A stretch of 64,000 nucleotides of DNA from Lentinus brumalis. Lineage: Eukaryota; Basidiomycota; Agaricomycetes; Polyporales; Polyporaceae. The stretch is from assembly GCA_001792895.1 (NCBI GenBank), contig MARA01000008.1:1054001-1118000 (forward strand). Direction: 5' to 3'. The first letter of the stretch is position 1; every line of letters begins with the position of its first letter. The translations under genes and the position numbers were made by a program. Below, piece after piece: positions 53,384-64,000 of the stretch. The notes under the pieces were generated by a model. That model saw only the letters and a program-made list of their open reading frames with translations. It was not told the origin of the DNA and ran no database searches.

Positions 53384-54375
53384 TCATAGCAGAGGACATG
53401 ACGAGGGATGCGGTACGTACCAGACAAACAAGTATAGCATCGCAGCCGCCATCGGGGGTATCGCTAGTGACGAACGCGCTTTCGGCGAATTTAAGCTTAG
53501 ATGCATCCGTGGCTTGGGAAACCTCGGCGCCATTCGTCGTGGTGTCTGGACGTCACCCTCCGAGCACTCATCGTCGCTAGACCGAGCATGCTTGCGCGAG
53601 GCCTTCGGAATCATTATACGGTCTTCGGTAGCGGGAGATTCGCGGACAGAAGACAGAGGGGTGATAGACCGGGGGACCTCTTGCAAGTGCCTGATGGAGA
53701 CTGACTTGCATGGAGACTGTGCTGGTGGTTTGCCGGCGACGACGCCCGGCCGTGGCTTCAGGTTAAGCGCAACAACAATCACCTCGATCTCATCCTCGGA
53801 AGCACCGCCCTCGCCCTCGGTAATTTCACCCTCACGGGTGGACATATACTCCTTCGCTGTCGCTCGGCTCACTCACCTCCTCGTCATATCTCGTGGCTAC
53901 CTCGGCACTCTTCCGCGCCTAACCTCCAGGCTCCAGGCTTTAGGCTTCAGGTACTGGTGGGTATGAGTCCTTCAGTTGGCCGTCATACCCAGGGAGAGGC
54001 TCAAACGCACCTTTCTCCTTCGGCAGGGTCGTCGACAGCCGCTTCTTGCAGGCGCGGTAAGGCTTCATAGCTTTGAAGTTCACCTTCGCCTAAGCGATGT
54101 TGTTGTTCAGCAGGGCTTCACTGCTCGTCATGCTTTTAGCGTAATGCCAGGGATAGCAGCACTCACATTAAAATTTGTAATAAGTATCGCTGGTTGATGG
54201 ACGCCAGCTGGGGTGACAGCACGTGGAAGAGTTTGACGCACTTGCTTCGTGCCTTGTCCTCCGCAGCTTCGTACATCGCCAGGCGCTTCTTTACCCAGTT
54301 GAACGATGTTGTGTAGATGTTGCTCGTCGTCATCGTCGCCTGAGGAAAGAAAGTTGGAAGAAAGCCAACCGCCAT
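53384..54375 (-). pseudogene. Possible decayed gene or repeat remnant
   Basis: Minus-strand reading gives natural-looking pieces in several frames. One has WVKKRLAMYEAAEDKARSK (54163-54375), another NFKAMKPYRACKKRLSTTLP followed by FEPLPGYDGQLKDSYPPVP (about 53960-54130). A 162-residue frame (53384-53872) is rich in acidic and Ser/Pro/Arg residues (SSDDECSEGDVQTPRR). Stops separate the pieces, with no good splice sites between them. The 5' end overlaps the dispersed repeat copy at 54339-54425. No family recognised. It may be a broken gene brought in or split by the repeat. Confidence 0.35.
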
Positions 54376-54425
54376 GGCAGACGCCCAGCAAACAATGCAG
54401 CCGGATAGCCCACGTAACGACGCGG
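54339..54425. repeat. Dispersed repeat, copy B
   Basis: Diverged partner of 50998-51110, in the same orientation (AGGAAAGAAAG, GAAGAAAGCCAACC, CCAGCAAACAA, CCACGT, CGACGCGGCA). Confidence 0.5.
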
Positions 54426-54557
54426 CAGATTTAGAGCGATTTGGTCGATGTTAAGATGCTATAGTCCAAGTGAGGGATATACAGTGATGCAAAGTCCCAA
54501 GGAATGTGCCAGATAAATTAGGGGTCAATACAGTAGCCGAGAAATGTTGATACCTCC

Positions 54558-55627
54558 TTATACAAGGATGACTGCCAATAACAGGGCCATGAGGACGATG
54601 ATGAGGATCACAATGCACCAACCGGACTTCGTTTCTGACATGGAGGTCAATGAGCGAAAGCTCAAGTCACGAGCAGAACAGCTTACCCTCGGTCTGCCGG
54701 ATGAACTTGCGCATCTTGTGCATGGCTGTGCTCAACTTGGCATCTGAGGTGTCGACCCCTCGCTCGAGGTCCACGAGCATCCTAGGAAAGATTGAAGTAG
54801 TCAATCAGCAACAGTCTGAGGATTCAGAGGGGAAGGCACGCACTCGTTATGCTCTCCGATCTCGCGACCCATCAAGCCCGCCTGCTCATGGATGGTGTTC
54901 AGAGTCCCAGCAATAGTGTCGATGGTTTCGTCTTGCTGCCTGATCATAAGCTCCTGCTCCTCCCTCGCCCACTCAGCCTGCGAGTCTTCGTGTTCCGGCA
55001 CAGACGCGAGCGCGTCCGATGCGGCTCGTCCTGAGGGCCCGAGCATAGATGTCGGTCTCGAGCGACGGCCTTCGTCCACTTCCGAGCGCATCGTCTAATG
55101 GTACATCAAAGCCGGACACAATGAGCATGGTGACAAAGAGACGGAATGGCAGGAGGAGAGAAACACACCAACGCTCGAGACATACCTCGATTTCACGACG
55201 GACATGGCCCACGTACCGTCGCCGCTCCATGACCTCCGACTCCTCCAGCCCAAACAGTCTTGCACCAGTAGACTCCACAACACTAATAACACGCATCAGA
55301 TACCATGGCGAGCGAGTGCGAGGCATGCCGGATCGGGATGAAGAGAAACACTCACTTCACACTCTCCTCCAAGTCCTCCAAGTCTGCCTCCAACGCCGCA
55401 AGCGTAGCTTTCAGCTACCATTCCATGCAAAGATCGCACAAGTTCAGCGACTTTGTAAGCACTCGCGGTCATGCAAAAGGGCACACCTCATTACGAGCCC
55501 ATACGAGCTCTTCGCTATCCTCCCTCGCGGTGCTGCGGATGCGTAGGAACGACGCGCGCAACGTCGCGGCTGTCTGCAGCGACGACTGGATTTCCTGCTG
55601 CACGGCGTGGTATGGGTCTGTCGACAT
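54558..55627 (-). CDS. TLG1: Tlg1/syntaxin-6-type t-SNARE
   Basis: Endosome/trans-Golgi Qc-SNARE. Minus-strand exons start MSTDPYHAVQQEIQSSLQTAATLRASFLRI, the syntaxin-6 N-terminal three-helix bundle. This continues LKATLAALEADLEDLEESVK, VVESTGARLFGLEESEVMERRRYVGHVRREIE and a Pro/Ser linker. The SNARE helix reads EEQELMIRQQDETIDTIAGTLNTIHEQAGLMGREIGEHNEMLVDLERGVD, with a central Gln in the zero layer. Then come KLSTAMHKMRKFIRQTE and a C-terminal membrane anchor, WCIVILIIVLMALLLAVILV, ending at 54558. Domain order, size (about 290 residues) and the single tail anchor match Tlg1. Confidence 0.9.
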
Positions 55628-56204
55628 GTGTGAGGTTGCACCGGGAAAGTGTAGGGAGGCGCGAGGTAGATATGGGGGTGCGCCGCAGCTTCGAGATGAT
55701 AACCTGGAGCGCAGCAAGATCAAGGGGAGGCCACTGGTTTCAGTCGAGTCAAGCTCAAATCAGCGTCGAAGGGTATTAACGAGTGTGGTCGAGCAGCGCG
55801 AGTTGCATCTGACACGTAGGTCGAGGTCAAGGTGGATGTCGGAGGCGGCGATGGTCGGAGCGGTGGGAGACTCCGCTGAAGCATGTAGCGCTCCCGCTTA
55901 TAGCTCGTGATGCACGGAACTTGGTCATTCCACCCCTCCGAGATAGACTGAACAGCGTACATAGTTTGCCAAAGTAGCGACATGTAGCACGAAACAGGGA
56001 ATAGTACACAACGATCTGAGAATACAACATGACATGTACGTATGACCGAGAAGCAATAACACGAGCCTCCGGGACGTCCACGAACCAGAATCCACGACAG
56101 CACTTCCAAAGCATCGCCATATTATCGTACAAACTCACGCTCAAGCAGAGACAGAGACACGGAACGAGAGCATCATCCAGACGAGTCTAGGGATTCCCAC
56201 ATCC
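55628..56204. other. Intergenic, TLG1 upstream
   Basis: About 580 bp. Shadow frames only; no regulatory motif stands out. Confidence 0.4.
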
Positions 56205-57787
56205 TTACGCAGCAGTGGCCGCGGTAGCCTGCCCACGCTCGAGGTCAGGCTGAGCCCCGCGATCCCGTCCGAACGCGCGCAACAGGCCCCCGAACCTCCC
56301 ACGCTCAGGCTGCGCAGTGGGAGGAGGGACGGTCGGGACACTCACCGCTGTAGTGGAGGGAGGAGGAACGTGATCGTCGATGGAGGTGGAGTCGCGACCC
56401 TCATCCTTCTCCGGCGGGGTCGTGGTGATCCGCAGCAACGAGGTGTAGGCTAGAGTAGAGACATATCAGCACATGTGCGATGCTTGCATGAGACTGGGAT
56501 TACTCACGTTGCCGACATACGGGGCAGAACCAACCCTTAGCCTTCCTCTTGCGGCGCGGGTTGGCGGGTATGGTAGGCACGGCAGCAGGAACGGGAGGAG
56601 CCCCTTCCGCTGCGCCCTCAGTGTTGGCCTCAGCGGCACCAACGTCCGCGGCAGGCGCATCCGCACCAGGGGCAGTCGTCTCGCTATCGTTGTGCACGAT
56701 TGTTCCGCCCGCACCGAACTCTATCATGTTCAGTGCACACTCGCGGCAGGCGACAAGATGTCGGCAAGGCAGCAGGACCACCTCGCGTGGCGAGGAAAGG
56801 CAGAGTAGACACTCGGAAGACGGCTCGTCATCCGTGGTGGTGGGAGGAACGGCGGGAGGGTAGGTATGGGTGTCGAGCTGTGCGGTGGGAGGAGGGGCGG
56901 TAGCCTGAGTGGAGGTTGTTGAATTCGCAGAGAGGCCATAGATCTCGTGCAAGTGGAACGTATGCATGCCGATCTACGGGTCGGAGTCAAGTGAGGACGT
57001 GACGGAGCATCAGCTGATTGAAGTTGCCTACCGTAGCCTCACGCTTGACGACCTTTACAACCCACGGACGTTTGTCCTCTGCCTGTTCTGCTCCCTCAAC
57101 CACAACGGGAGGCGTCCCAAAGCGGACGATGTGGAGATAGGTGACCTGCTCGTTTGGAGAGGGTAGATCCTTGCCTTCCTCGTCGAGCGCGCTCAGGCTG
57201 ATGGTAACGCGTACGCCTGCGTCTTCTTCTTTCTCATCCTTGGATTTGTCCTCGCCCTCAGCAGGGTGTGTATCGGCGTCGAGGACCGCAAGCGCTGGAC
57301 CTGCGACGTTCCGGTCCTGGTTCCGCTTGCGAAAGTGGAAGCTCGTGAAACGCTTCTTGCGCTGCTGCGCAGGTTCTCCGGAAGGTGTCTCAGCCGCACT
57401 GGGCTTCTCTGGCTCGGAGGGCGACGCTCGTGCAGCCTCATCTACAGTGGTAGCCGCGTGGTGGTCGAACCGACCCAGCTCGAGCATCGCGCCATCCTCG
57501 AACTTCAAGGTCTTCCCGAATCCCCCATCCGTCACCGTCTCGAACACGAGGAGGCGCGAAAGGCCCGACGCGTCTGGCTTACCAGCCATGGAGTGTTTGG
57601 GGGACAAGAGAACATGTACGCGAATCGCACACTTGGGTGCATCGCAGTCGTACTCGAACTCGAGCGCGTGGTGGTGTTGGTCGACGTGATCTTCATCTTC
57701 GGACGTGTCGTTCTCGAGCGGGGACAGCCGTAACGTCGGCCGCTTCAGATTGACGAGGGCTTGTAGGGTGGTCGTAGAGTACCGGGT
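56205..57787 (-). CDS. Mahogunin (MGRN1/RNF157)-type RING E3 ligase, 5' end unresolved
   Basis: Minus-strand exons begin after an acceptor at 57788 with TRYSTTTLQALVNLKRPTLRLSPLEND, the start of the mahogunin N-terminal beta domain. They continue ALEFEYDCDAPKCAIRVHVLLSPKHS and SGLSRLLVFETVTDGGFGKTLKF, then a charged linker (RKKRFTSFHFRKRNQD). After an intron comes IGMHTFHLHEIYGLSA, the signature that precedes the RING in MGRN1. The RING reads ECLLCLSSPREVVLLPCRHLVACRECAL, then a long Ala/Pro/Glu insert before FCPVCRQR. The tail (SLLRITTTPPEKDEG to ATAATAA) is disordered. The C3HC4 ligands are present but the RING is split by an insert of about 70 residues. The upstream start exon(s), expected around 57.87-58.1 kb, could not be fixed. 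Confidence 0.82.
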
Positions 57788-59517
57788 CTACAGACATGTC
57801 AGCATTGTGCGCAAGATGAGAATCCTATGTACGCTCTAGCTCCACGGTAGGGACTGCAGATCTTACGTCGACTTGGACTCCAGCCCGCCTCCGTTTAGTT
57901 CAGGGCACTCGAGCACTTGCTAGGCATGAACCGGGTTCACGAACAGAATATTTGATTAAGCTCGTGAACCCGGAATACACGGATGAAGCGGCTAACAATA
58001 ATCACTGCATCCCTAAAACGACAACGGCTGGGGAGGACGTGCGTTTGAGCCGCATCTAGCGACCGAGCCCTCGTCTCTGTGACATGTACGCCGTAGACAG
58101 CGGCGTCGTAGTCAGACGATGACTCACACAGTCTTGACTGTACGTCCCTGTCTGAACAGGGAACCCACGGCGGCGGCCGCAGTCGAGGCGTGGAAAGCGC
58201 GGACGTCTCTACCCGGCCATGTCGGCCTCCTCTGCTGCCAGGGACTTCGTGCAGCAGAAACGCGACGTACGAGCCAGTAGCATCCACGCTTTCAGCATGT
58301 CCGGAGCCTGAACACACGGAGGATGCACAGAGCGAACGAACGGTCACTCGTGAATGCGAGAGGGTGCGAAACTCTGGAGCGACCGCTCCAACGTTTGCGA
58401 GAGTCCTGGAAAGATATTCGAGCTCTCGCCACGCAAACATGCACTCCTCCGCCCCTCGTCTACCCCCCACTTGCCAAGTCCGAGAAGTACGGAAACACTC
58501 ACGTCCTTGCTCTTCGCAATCCAGCTCTTCACGACCTCCGGGGTGAGCACGTCCTCGCTCTTGTCAGGACGCTCCGTCCATTCCGGACCCGTGCCAAGCA
58601 CACCGATATTGGGGCCGAACAGGGTGTCGTTGCTCTTCGTGCCCGCCGCGGACTGCGGGGAAGCCGTCCCCGCAACGGTATTCATGTCGACGACGACGTG
58701 GGTCTGTGCCATGGCTGCGGCTGTCCTAGATGCGTTCGTGTCGACCCGTGCGATGTAGGGGGTCTGTTGTATGTCTCGAACGCGGTTCCAAGTCGCGTAC
58801 TGGTGGTTGTCTGCGAAAGCCGTCAGCGGTCAGCCGTGAGGCCAGAGCACGTGGCTAACGACGAGCAAGACAAGCTGGAAGATATGGGGCTGTTACGCAC
58901 ACCAGTTGGCAAAGCTGGCCATGCGATGGTGGTATGGGGAAGAGGTGAGAGGGCGAGACTTCGCAGACGGTGGGAGGCGCGGAAGCTATGTATGCGCTTT
59001 CTAATCTTAGCTGACTACTTACATTGGTAAGTTAGTCACATTGACTCGAAACTACATAGCCCCTACGCACTACCGACGTCCCCAGACCAGCTCTACGGAA
59101 GACAAAATAGCCGTTGTCTTGCACGACGGACTTCCGACTTCGTATGACTACCACCTATGTTACTATTATCAAGTTGATGATGTGTGGTGTACGGAGGAAC
59201 TGAAGCCGCTCGAGGTCATGATCATCTCACGCCCACGCCGCTGCGCAGCGCTGCGCACGCTGGAGTAGCAAGAGTGCGCGGCGTCGCGAGACCGAGCCGA
59301 GACATATGTCATAAAGTGGTTAACGGCCATGAGAGTTACCAGGATTGTGACGGTTGTCGATGCCTGGCGTGTCTCGCCCAGTTCCCTCGTTGCACACAAT
59401 CATTCGGTGGAGTTGTACAGCATGGATTGCATAGAATGCCTTGCAGTGTCATGTCATATGCATGTGGTAGCGGGTCGTCGTGGCAGAACGGAAAAAAGAC
59501 AGCAGCAAAATACAAAA
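57788..59517. other. Intergenic, includes a weak candidate exon
   Basis: About 1.7 kb. Holds missing 5' exon(s) of the mahogunin-type gene, with one candidate splice exon near 57867-57888, and the uncertain small frame at 58503-58712 (separate entry). Otherwise nothing recognised. Confidence 0.35.
58503..58712 (-). CDS. Hypothetical 5' exon (uncertain)
   Basis: Opens MAQTHVVVDMNTVAGTASPQ and runs 70 codons to GVLGTGPEWTERPDKSEDVL and SWIAKSKD, then meets a good donor GTGAGTG. Composition looks protein-like, but I cannot find a convincing downstream partner or a family. May be the first exon of a small gene or of the adjacent gene. Confidence 0.3.
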
Positions 59518-60212
59518 CTATGCAATGAGCTTGACAACACCACCAGCCGCCTTGATCTTCGCCCTGTGAACCGCGCACAAAGTCAGCACTGCCGCGTAGA
59601 AAAGTCCGTTTTCCTGTACTCACTCTGCCTTTGCCGATACGAAGCGAGCTTTTACGATGAAGGGGAGCTTGGGCAACCTTTCGACGGAGATGCGCAATCA
59701 GAATGTGCGAAGGCGTAAACTGCACGGGTGGGTACTCACTGTCCGTTGCCCAGAACCTTGCCGTAGCCGTGCTGGAGGGTGTCGATCACGGGAACGACCT
59801 CGGAGCTCTCCGTGAGTCCCTCCTTCTCCTCCGCGGGCACAAGCGTCCAGAGCTTGTCGACGTTGATGATGGGGCGCCATTGGAGGTTGCGGGTAAGGTG
59901 GAAGCGACGCATACCAACCTTACCGAAGTAACCGGGATGGTACTTATCGAAGTTGGTCCTATATGCGAGGTATCATCCAAATCCAGCAAGGATCCGTGTG
60001 CATTTGCGTGCAGTCATAGGATGCAATTTGAGGGGATACAATAGTCAGGAATGCGAGGTGATAGGTATCACAGTAGGAGAGACGCACCGGTGGTGGTGCT
60101 GGCCACCAGCGAGACCGCGACCTCCGGGATGCTTGCGGTGCTTTCCTACACGACCGTGACCGGCCGAGACGTGGCCGCGGTGCTTGCGAGTCTTGGAGAA
60201 CCGCGAAGGCAT
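59518..60212 (-). CDS. RPL28: 60S ribosomal protein L28 (uL15, L27a)
   Basis: Four exons (60088-60212, 59740-59958, 59624-59677, 59518-59563) join in frame to 147 residues (yeast 149). Starts [42 protein letters not shown], the conserved basic Gly/His-rich arm that threads into 23S-type rRNA. Continues [72 protein letters not shown] and [14 protein letters not shown]. The last intron falls in the C-terminal tail. Near-universal residues are in place; a highly expressed housekeeping gene. Its start is 585 bp from the divergent RPB11 start. Confidence 0.96.
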
Positions 60213-60797
60213 TTTCTGCAGCGGCCAAGGCGAATCAGCGTCTCGTTTCCTCCAGTGTCATCCGTCCGTCCCAAGCCCAATCCACCGCCAAATTCCACCA
60301 TGCCGGCCGCAACACCACATTCAATCGAGAGCCCGAGAGCAGCAGAATCCAGCGAGAACGGTCGTGAGACGAGCAGCAGCGTGAACTTACCTTGAGGAGG
60401 CGGGAGTTGAGGGCGTATACGAGGCGGCCTGGCGGGACGATACGATTTCTCGGGCGGTGGCTGCAAATTTGGCCCTGTTTGGACATTTAAACGCCCATGT
60501 TGGAACGGGCGCTCAGCGACAGCGGGGAGGCGCCCGGGCCTTGGTCTTCGCCCATCCACTTCTGCAAGTTCTCTGCCAGTTCTTCGCTGGTGAGTTTCCT
60601 TTCCTACCACCTCTGCATGATGTTGGCTTTACAGAAGCCATGATATTTATTGTCAATGATCTCACATGAGTACACAATGTGTTCTGACTCTTCGCGCTAA
60701 CCTCGTTCGTTGGAAACCATATGCTGACGACATCTGGTCCACAGACCGGTAACCACCAAACTTGTAGCGCAATCGGTTCTGTTGTAAATCACCGATC
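60213..60797. promoter_or_regulatory. Bidirectional promoter region (RPL28 / RPB11)
   Basis: 585 bp between two divergent start codons. A good GTAAGT donor lies near 60390 on the minus strand, so a 5'-UTR intron of RPL28 is possible. No clear TATA box. Confidence 0.4.
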
Positions 60798-61342
60798 ATG
60801 AATGCACCTAACCGATATGAGCTTTACGTCCTGGAAGAGGGAGAACGGCCGTGCGTCTCATCTTGAGCCGGCGCGACTCTTCGTCTTACGCTTCGACAGA
60901 GTTGAGGTCACGGAAGACACGAAGATCCCCAACGCAGCCACGATCAAGATTGTGAAGCAAGACCACACCCTTGCAAACCTCCTTCGTTCGTAAGTCTCTT
61001 CCCATCATCACCCCCTTCTTGCGTGAGCGCACCAACCCAACTGCGGAACGCGTCAGACAACTCCTGGGCATGCCCAACGTCCTCTTCGCCGGCTACAAAG
61101 TCCCCCACCCCCTCCATCCCTACTTCCTGCTCAAGATCCAGACCGACGGCAGTGTCACGCCCGCAGCAGTGCTTGAGAAGGCCTGCACAGACCTCATCAC
61201 CACCCTCGCTACGCTCGAGAGCAAGTTCAAGCGCGAGTTCACCATGAACACCGTCGAAGGCGGCGTGCAGGAGGACGCATACGGCGTGCCAACGTCAGGC
61301 GCACAGTGGGAGTCCGGAGGCACATATGTCGACCTTGGATGA
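60798..61342 (+). CDS. RPB11: RNA polymerase II subunit Rpb11
   Basis: Assembles with Rpb3 at the base of Pol II. Three exons (60798-60850, 60900-60989, 61057-61342) join in frame to 142 residues. Starts MNAPNRYELYVLEEGERP, then VEVTEDTKIPNAATIKIVKQDHTLANLLRSQLL, with the DHTLANLLR motif shared with bacterial alpha. Continues MPNVLFAGYKVPHPLHPYFLLKIQT and LEKACTDLITTLATLESKFKREF. The tail past residue 120 (VQEDAYGVPTSGAQWESGG) is a fungal extension; yeast Rpb11 ends near 120. Introns are 49 and 67 nt. Confidence 0.95.
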
Positions 61343-62450
61343 GAGGCTGTCAGTCAGGTCATGGATGTGGCAGGTGCGATTTGTATTATATGTAGTGGCT
61401 AATGCTTGTATTCTAGTCCATCGATTTCTTCAAAGTTCATTTAGTATATGCTCAAGCGGTATATCACCGGTATTCACGGTGCATGGATATCCAGTGGTTG
61501 AAGCGTGACCACTCTCGCCGAAGTCGAAACTTGGATTCGGAGCGAGCGATGAAGCTGACACCGCAACATGTGCATGACAGGCATGTCGTACGCACCCAAA
61601 TATGCCCGGGGTCCAGAACACACGGAGACGTATATTGGACAGGCTGATTGACACATACGCCTTTGCCGTTGCTTGCGAGCCCCATGTGTACGTACTCCCC
61701 TTTCCGCGGCCGCCACTCACGCCCAGAATACAGGAAAGTGGTGTCAGCACGTTGCTGTCCCTAGCTGACCCTCCTTTCCCCTTGTATGACCTTCGTTGGT
61801 TCGCACGTTAGTCAAGCTGGTGCGTAGCCCTCAGCTGTAAGTAAGACTAAGTACAGTGCGGCCAAGCCACAACGTGGACAGCGATGGAGACGCGATGGCA
61901 CTAATTACAGAACGTGTCGCGGTTGCAGAACTTGGTGACATGTTGGTTATGGAAGTGCATTACTCCGGGTCGCGAGCCACAGCGAGCATCGTGGCGGCTG
62001 TAATTGATCGCACCGATCGGCAGGATCGGGTTGCTATGTGCGCGTTTGAACCAGGATTTGCGCGCAGAGCCAAAGAACAAGCTCGACAGTGTGCAGGACG
62101 AAGATGAACAGACGCATGTATGTCGGGCGTTGAGTACAAAATGCTGCGCGCACGGGCATAGAGTGGGCGGGCCGGCGAAGCGAAGCGAGGAGGCAATCTA
62201 ACAGATTCTTGCCTAATATGGGCAAAGACGTTGAGCATAGTCGCTTCCGGACATCGGGCGAGTGAAGGTGTCCAACGCCAAAGTCGACGCATGGCATCTC
62301 CCAGGCATCTCCCGCCGTCCTGTCTCCCGCCCCTTGCCCTTCTGCGTTACCTCTCTTCTCTTCTTCCCCCCATCATCCCTGCCCTCGCGTGCCCGCATGA
62401 GGCCACCCTCCCCGCCCCCATCCTACACGCACCGGCACCCCGACGGGCAC
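61343..62450. other. Intergenic, upstream of DUF6533 gene
   Basis: About 1.1 kb after RPB11. Shadow frames only. Sequence at 62290-62450 is CT/CCCC-rich, as at many basidiomycete promoters. Confidence 0.4.
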
Positions 62451-64000
62451 ATGAGCCTGAGCGACTCTGATGGCCTTCAAGTCCTCCTGCGAGTGGCGAA
62501 CAGGCAGATCATCCATGCAGGTCAGTTTGACCGACTATATGCGCGTGTTTGGAGGTTCATGTTCGTCTAGTCGGGTCCGCTACCTTCCTGCTGTATGATT
62601 TGTTGACAACTCTGGACGATGAGGTGCGAAATCGTGCTTCTGAACGTCGGGTGCAATCAATGACCATCCTTCTTCCGGTTCGCGCACCCTTTCGCCGCCA
62701 GGTGGAGTATGTTTGGAGGTACGTTCCGCCCGCACGCATCCCGTGTACTTTGACGATTGGGTATGTCGTAGCTCTGCAAATGCCCTTCCGAAGTACCTGT
62801 ACTTCGTCTCGAGGTACATCGGACTTCTCGGCCAGCTGTGAGTCTCCCTTCTCTTACATGTTGTCCTGTCATAAATATGCATTCTGTCGGAATCCCCCCG
62901 TTTCCCTCGTTCACCATCTGCTGTGAGGCGCAATGAGTCGCAACCATGTGCCTGTGCTCGTGTCATTTGAGCTCGGTGTCGGACAGACAGCGAAACGCCA
63001 CCGAACGCTGTCACATTCTGTCAGACGACGTGCATAGAGAAGTCACTCGTCCAATTGCAGCGTTATTGTCGCGCTATTTGTGCTAAGGATTCTTGCGTTA
63101 TGTTCTATGCAAGACCTTCTGGAAAGACGTCATATTTCAATCACTAACGCCCGTCTTGCAGCGTACTCGCAACGAACCTCACTCCGATGTTGTACGTGAC
63201 CTGAGGTCTGACTAACTCCAAGGAACGGTATCCTCATGCAAGTTGTAGCTGCTTCAGCTATCTCATGTTCTGTTTCGGGTGCGCAGGTTTGCATGTGCAG
63301 TCAGTCGCGAGAAACGTTGCTGATCCGGAACAGGTTCCTGCTCCTCCTGCTATTGAGCGTGGAGTTGAGCTTGATCCTCCGCGTGGATGCGCTGTATGGC
63401 AAATCCAGGAGGGGTACGTCGCCTGAATTCACCCAATTTGCCTCCAACTCATGGTTCGTCACAAGTGCGCCTTTTGCTGGGTTCTGCCTTCGTAACGGAG
63501 CTGGTCGTACGTGCCTGATTATTTCCAGTTTCCGTGAAGCTGATCTTGGCATAGATGACGGTTGTGCTCAACGGCGTGTCCATCCCGATCGTTAAAAGAG
63601 TGCTGGTTCCGTTCCCTTCTGTCTTCCCCATGAATGGTTGTGTTTTCCCTGCTGCACCGACGATTTACAAGCTCTCCTGGTGCATTTGACCTCGCATTTG
63701 GTCTTAGTATCGCGCTAACCACCCTCTGTCCTAGGATACCTATTCTTGTCTTCGAAAGTACGTCTTCAATCAGCGCACAAGGACACCGAGCGAAACTCAT
63801 TTTGCATGCCATTCAGCTCTCCTCTTCGCCCTCAACGCTATCAAGTGTATATCATATGGACCCCTAGACCACACACCGCTAATCTACCGCCTCTTCCGCG
63901 ACGGCAGTGCCTACTATGTTATGTGAGTAATCTCACTCCCGGTACATAGAGCATTGGCACTCACCAAATTTGACCCGCAGCAGCGTTAGTGAGTACTCAA
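62451..64000 (+). CDS. DUF6533 integral membrane protein, truncated by window end
   Basis: Multi-exon gene of the large agaricomycete DUF6533 (seven-helix-like) family. Exon 1 is MSLSDSDGLQVLLRVANRQIIHA (62451-62519). Next is VGSATFLLYDLLTTLDDE with VEYVWR, the family core (normally LLVYDxLLTLDxEVxYIW), then KYLYFVSRYIGLLGQL. Further exons give VELSLILRVDALYGKSRR (normally VxLILRVYALYNR) and, near the end, TPLIYRLFRDGSAYYVM, also a family motif. The 3' end lies beyond 64000, and exons between 62.9 and 63.8 kb are only roughly placed. Function unknown; receptor-like or sensing roles have been suggested for the family only by topology. An upstream in-frame ATG at 62262 exists, but the shorter start is more typical. 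Confidence 0.72.

Noticed and set aside
1..64000. Recurrent GTACTTAC(TT) strings in non-coding parts (for example near 24, 1500, 1866, 11411, 14140)
   Set aside because: They resemble reverse-complement splice donors and show no constant spacing or flanking repeats, so they are not called an element.
1..64000. CRISPR arrays, bacterial operons or phage genes
   Set aside because: No regularly spaced direct repeats; gene structure is eukaryotic throughout.

Overview
The window is nuclear DNA of a filamentous basidiomycete, most likely an agaricomycete. Coding regions are cut by many short GT-AG introns (about 50-65 nt). The tRNA genes carry introns. Several families are typical of mushroom-forming fungi: F-box-like proteins, HET-domain proteins, DUF6593 and DUF6533 proteins, DUF3455, and APH-like kinases. 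Order (Polyporales or a relative) is only a guess. Nothing bacterial, viral or organellar was seen.

Layout. 0-14 kb: an F-box-like gene, then two paralogous HET-domain genes (3.8-6.0 and 11.5-13.8 kb). Between them lie a 437-bp non-autonomous Tc1/mariner-type element with perfect 25-bp inverted ends, a zinc alcohol dehydrogenase gene and an intron-containing initiator tRNA. 14-24 kb: an APH-family kinase-like gene that may be spliced to an upstream divergent sirtuin-like module, a Gln-rich repeat protein, the small RPA subunit (Rfa3), a secreted DUF3455 protein and a CFA20-domain protein. 24-33 kb: an MFS transporter divergent from an ALY/Yra1 mRNA-export factor, tRNA-His, a microbial-type PARG-like protein with an eroded phosphate loop, and a bifunctional PFK-2/FBPase-2 whose phosphatase His is replaced and which holds one 769-nt intron with a perfect hairpin. 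33-47 kb: two DUF6593 paralogs, an NCS1 allantoin/uracil-type permease and the GID/CTLH ligase subunit Fyv10, separated by long gene-poor stretches. 47-64 kb: a Gin4/Hsl1-like kinase, a secreted GH30 glycanase, the Tlg1-type SNARE, a mahogunin-type RING protein, ribosomal protein L28 (uL15), Pol II subunit Rpb11, and the 5' part of a DUF6533 membrane protein cut by the window end.

Most genes are housekeeping or central-metabolism genes with no operon-like logic. Several pairs are divergent and share an intergenic promoter region (MFS/Yra1, PARG-like/PFK-2, L28/Rpb11). Two genes touch the glycolysis-gluconeogenesis switch (PFK-2 and the GID ligase subunit), probably by chance.

A recurrent technical signal is that three otherwise well-conserved genes have reading-frame breaks that a single C/G base inside a C/G run would explain. 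The sequence may carry homopolymer-length errors, so those genes should not be called pseudogenes without checking. I found no clear undescribed multi-gene system. The best leads are the sirtuin-like/APH junction, the degenerate PARG-like enzyme, the inverted-repeat element and the hairpin-bearing PFK-2 intron. Exon boundaries were read by eye from splice signals and frame continuity.
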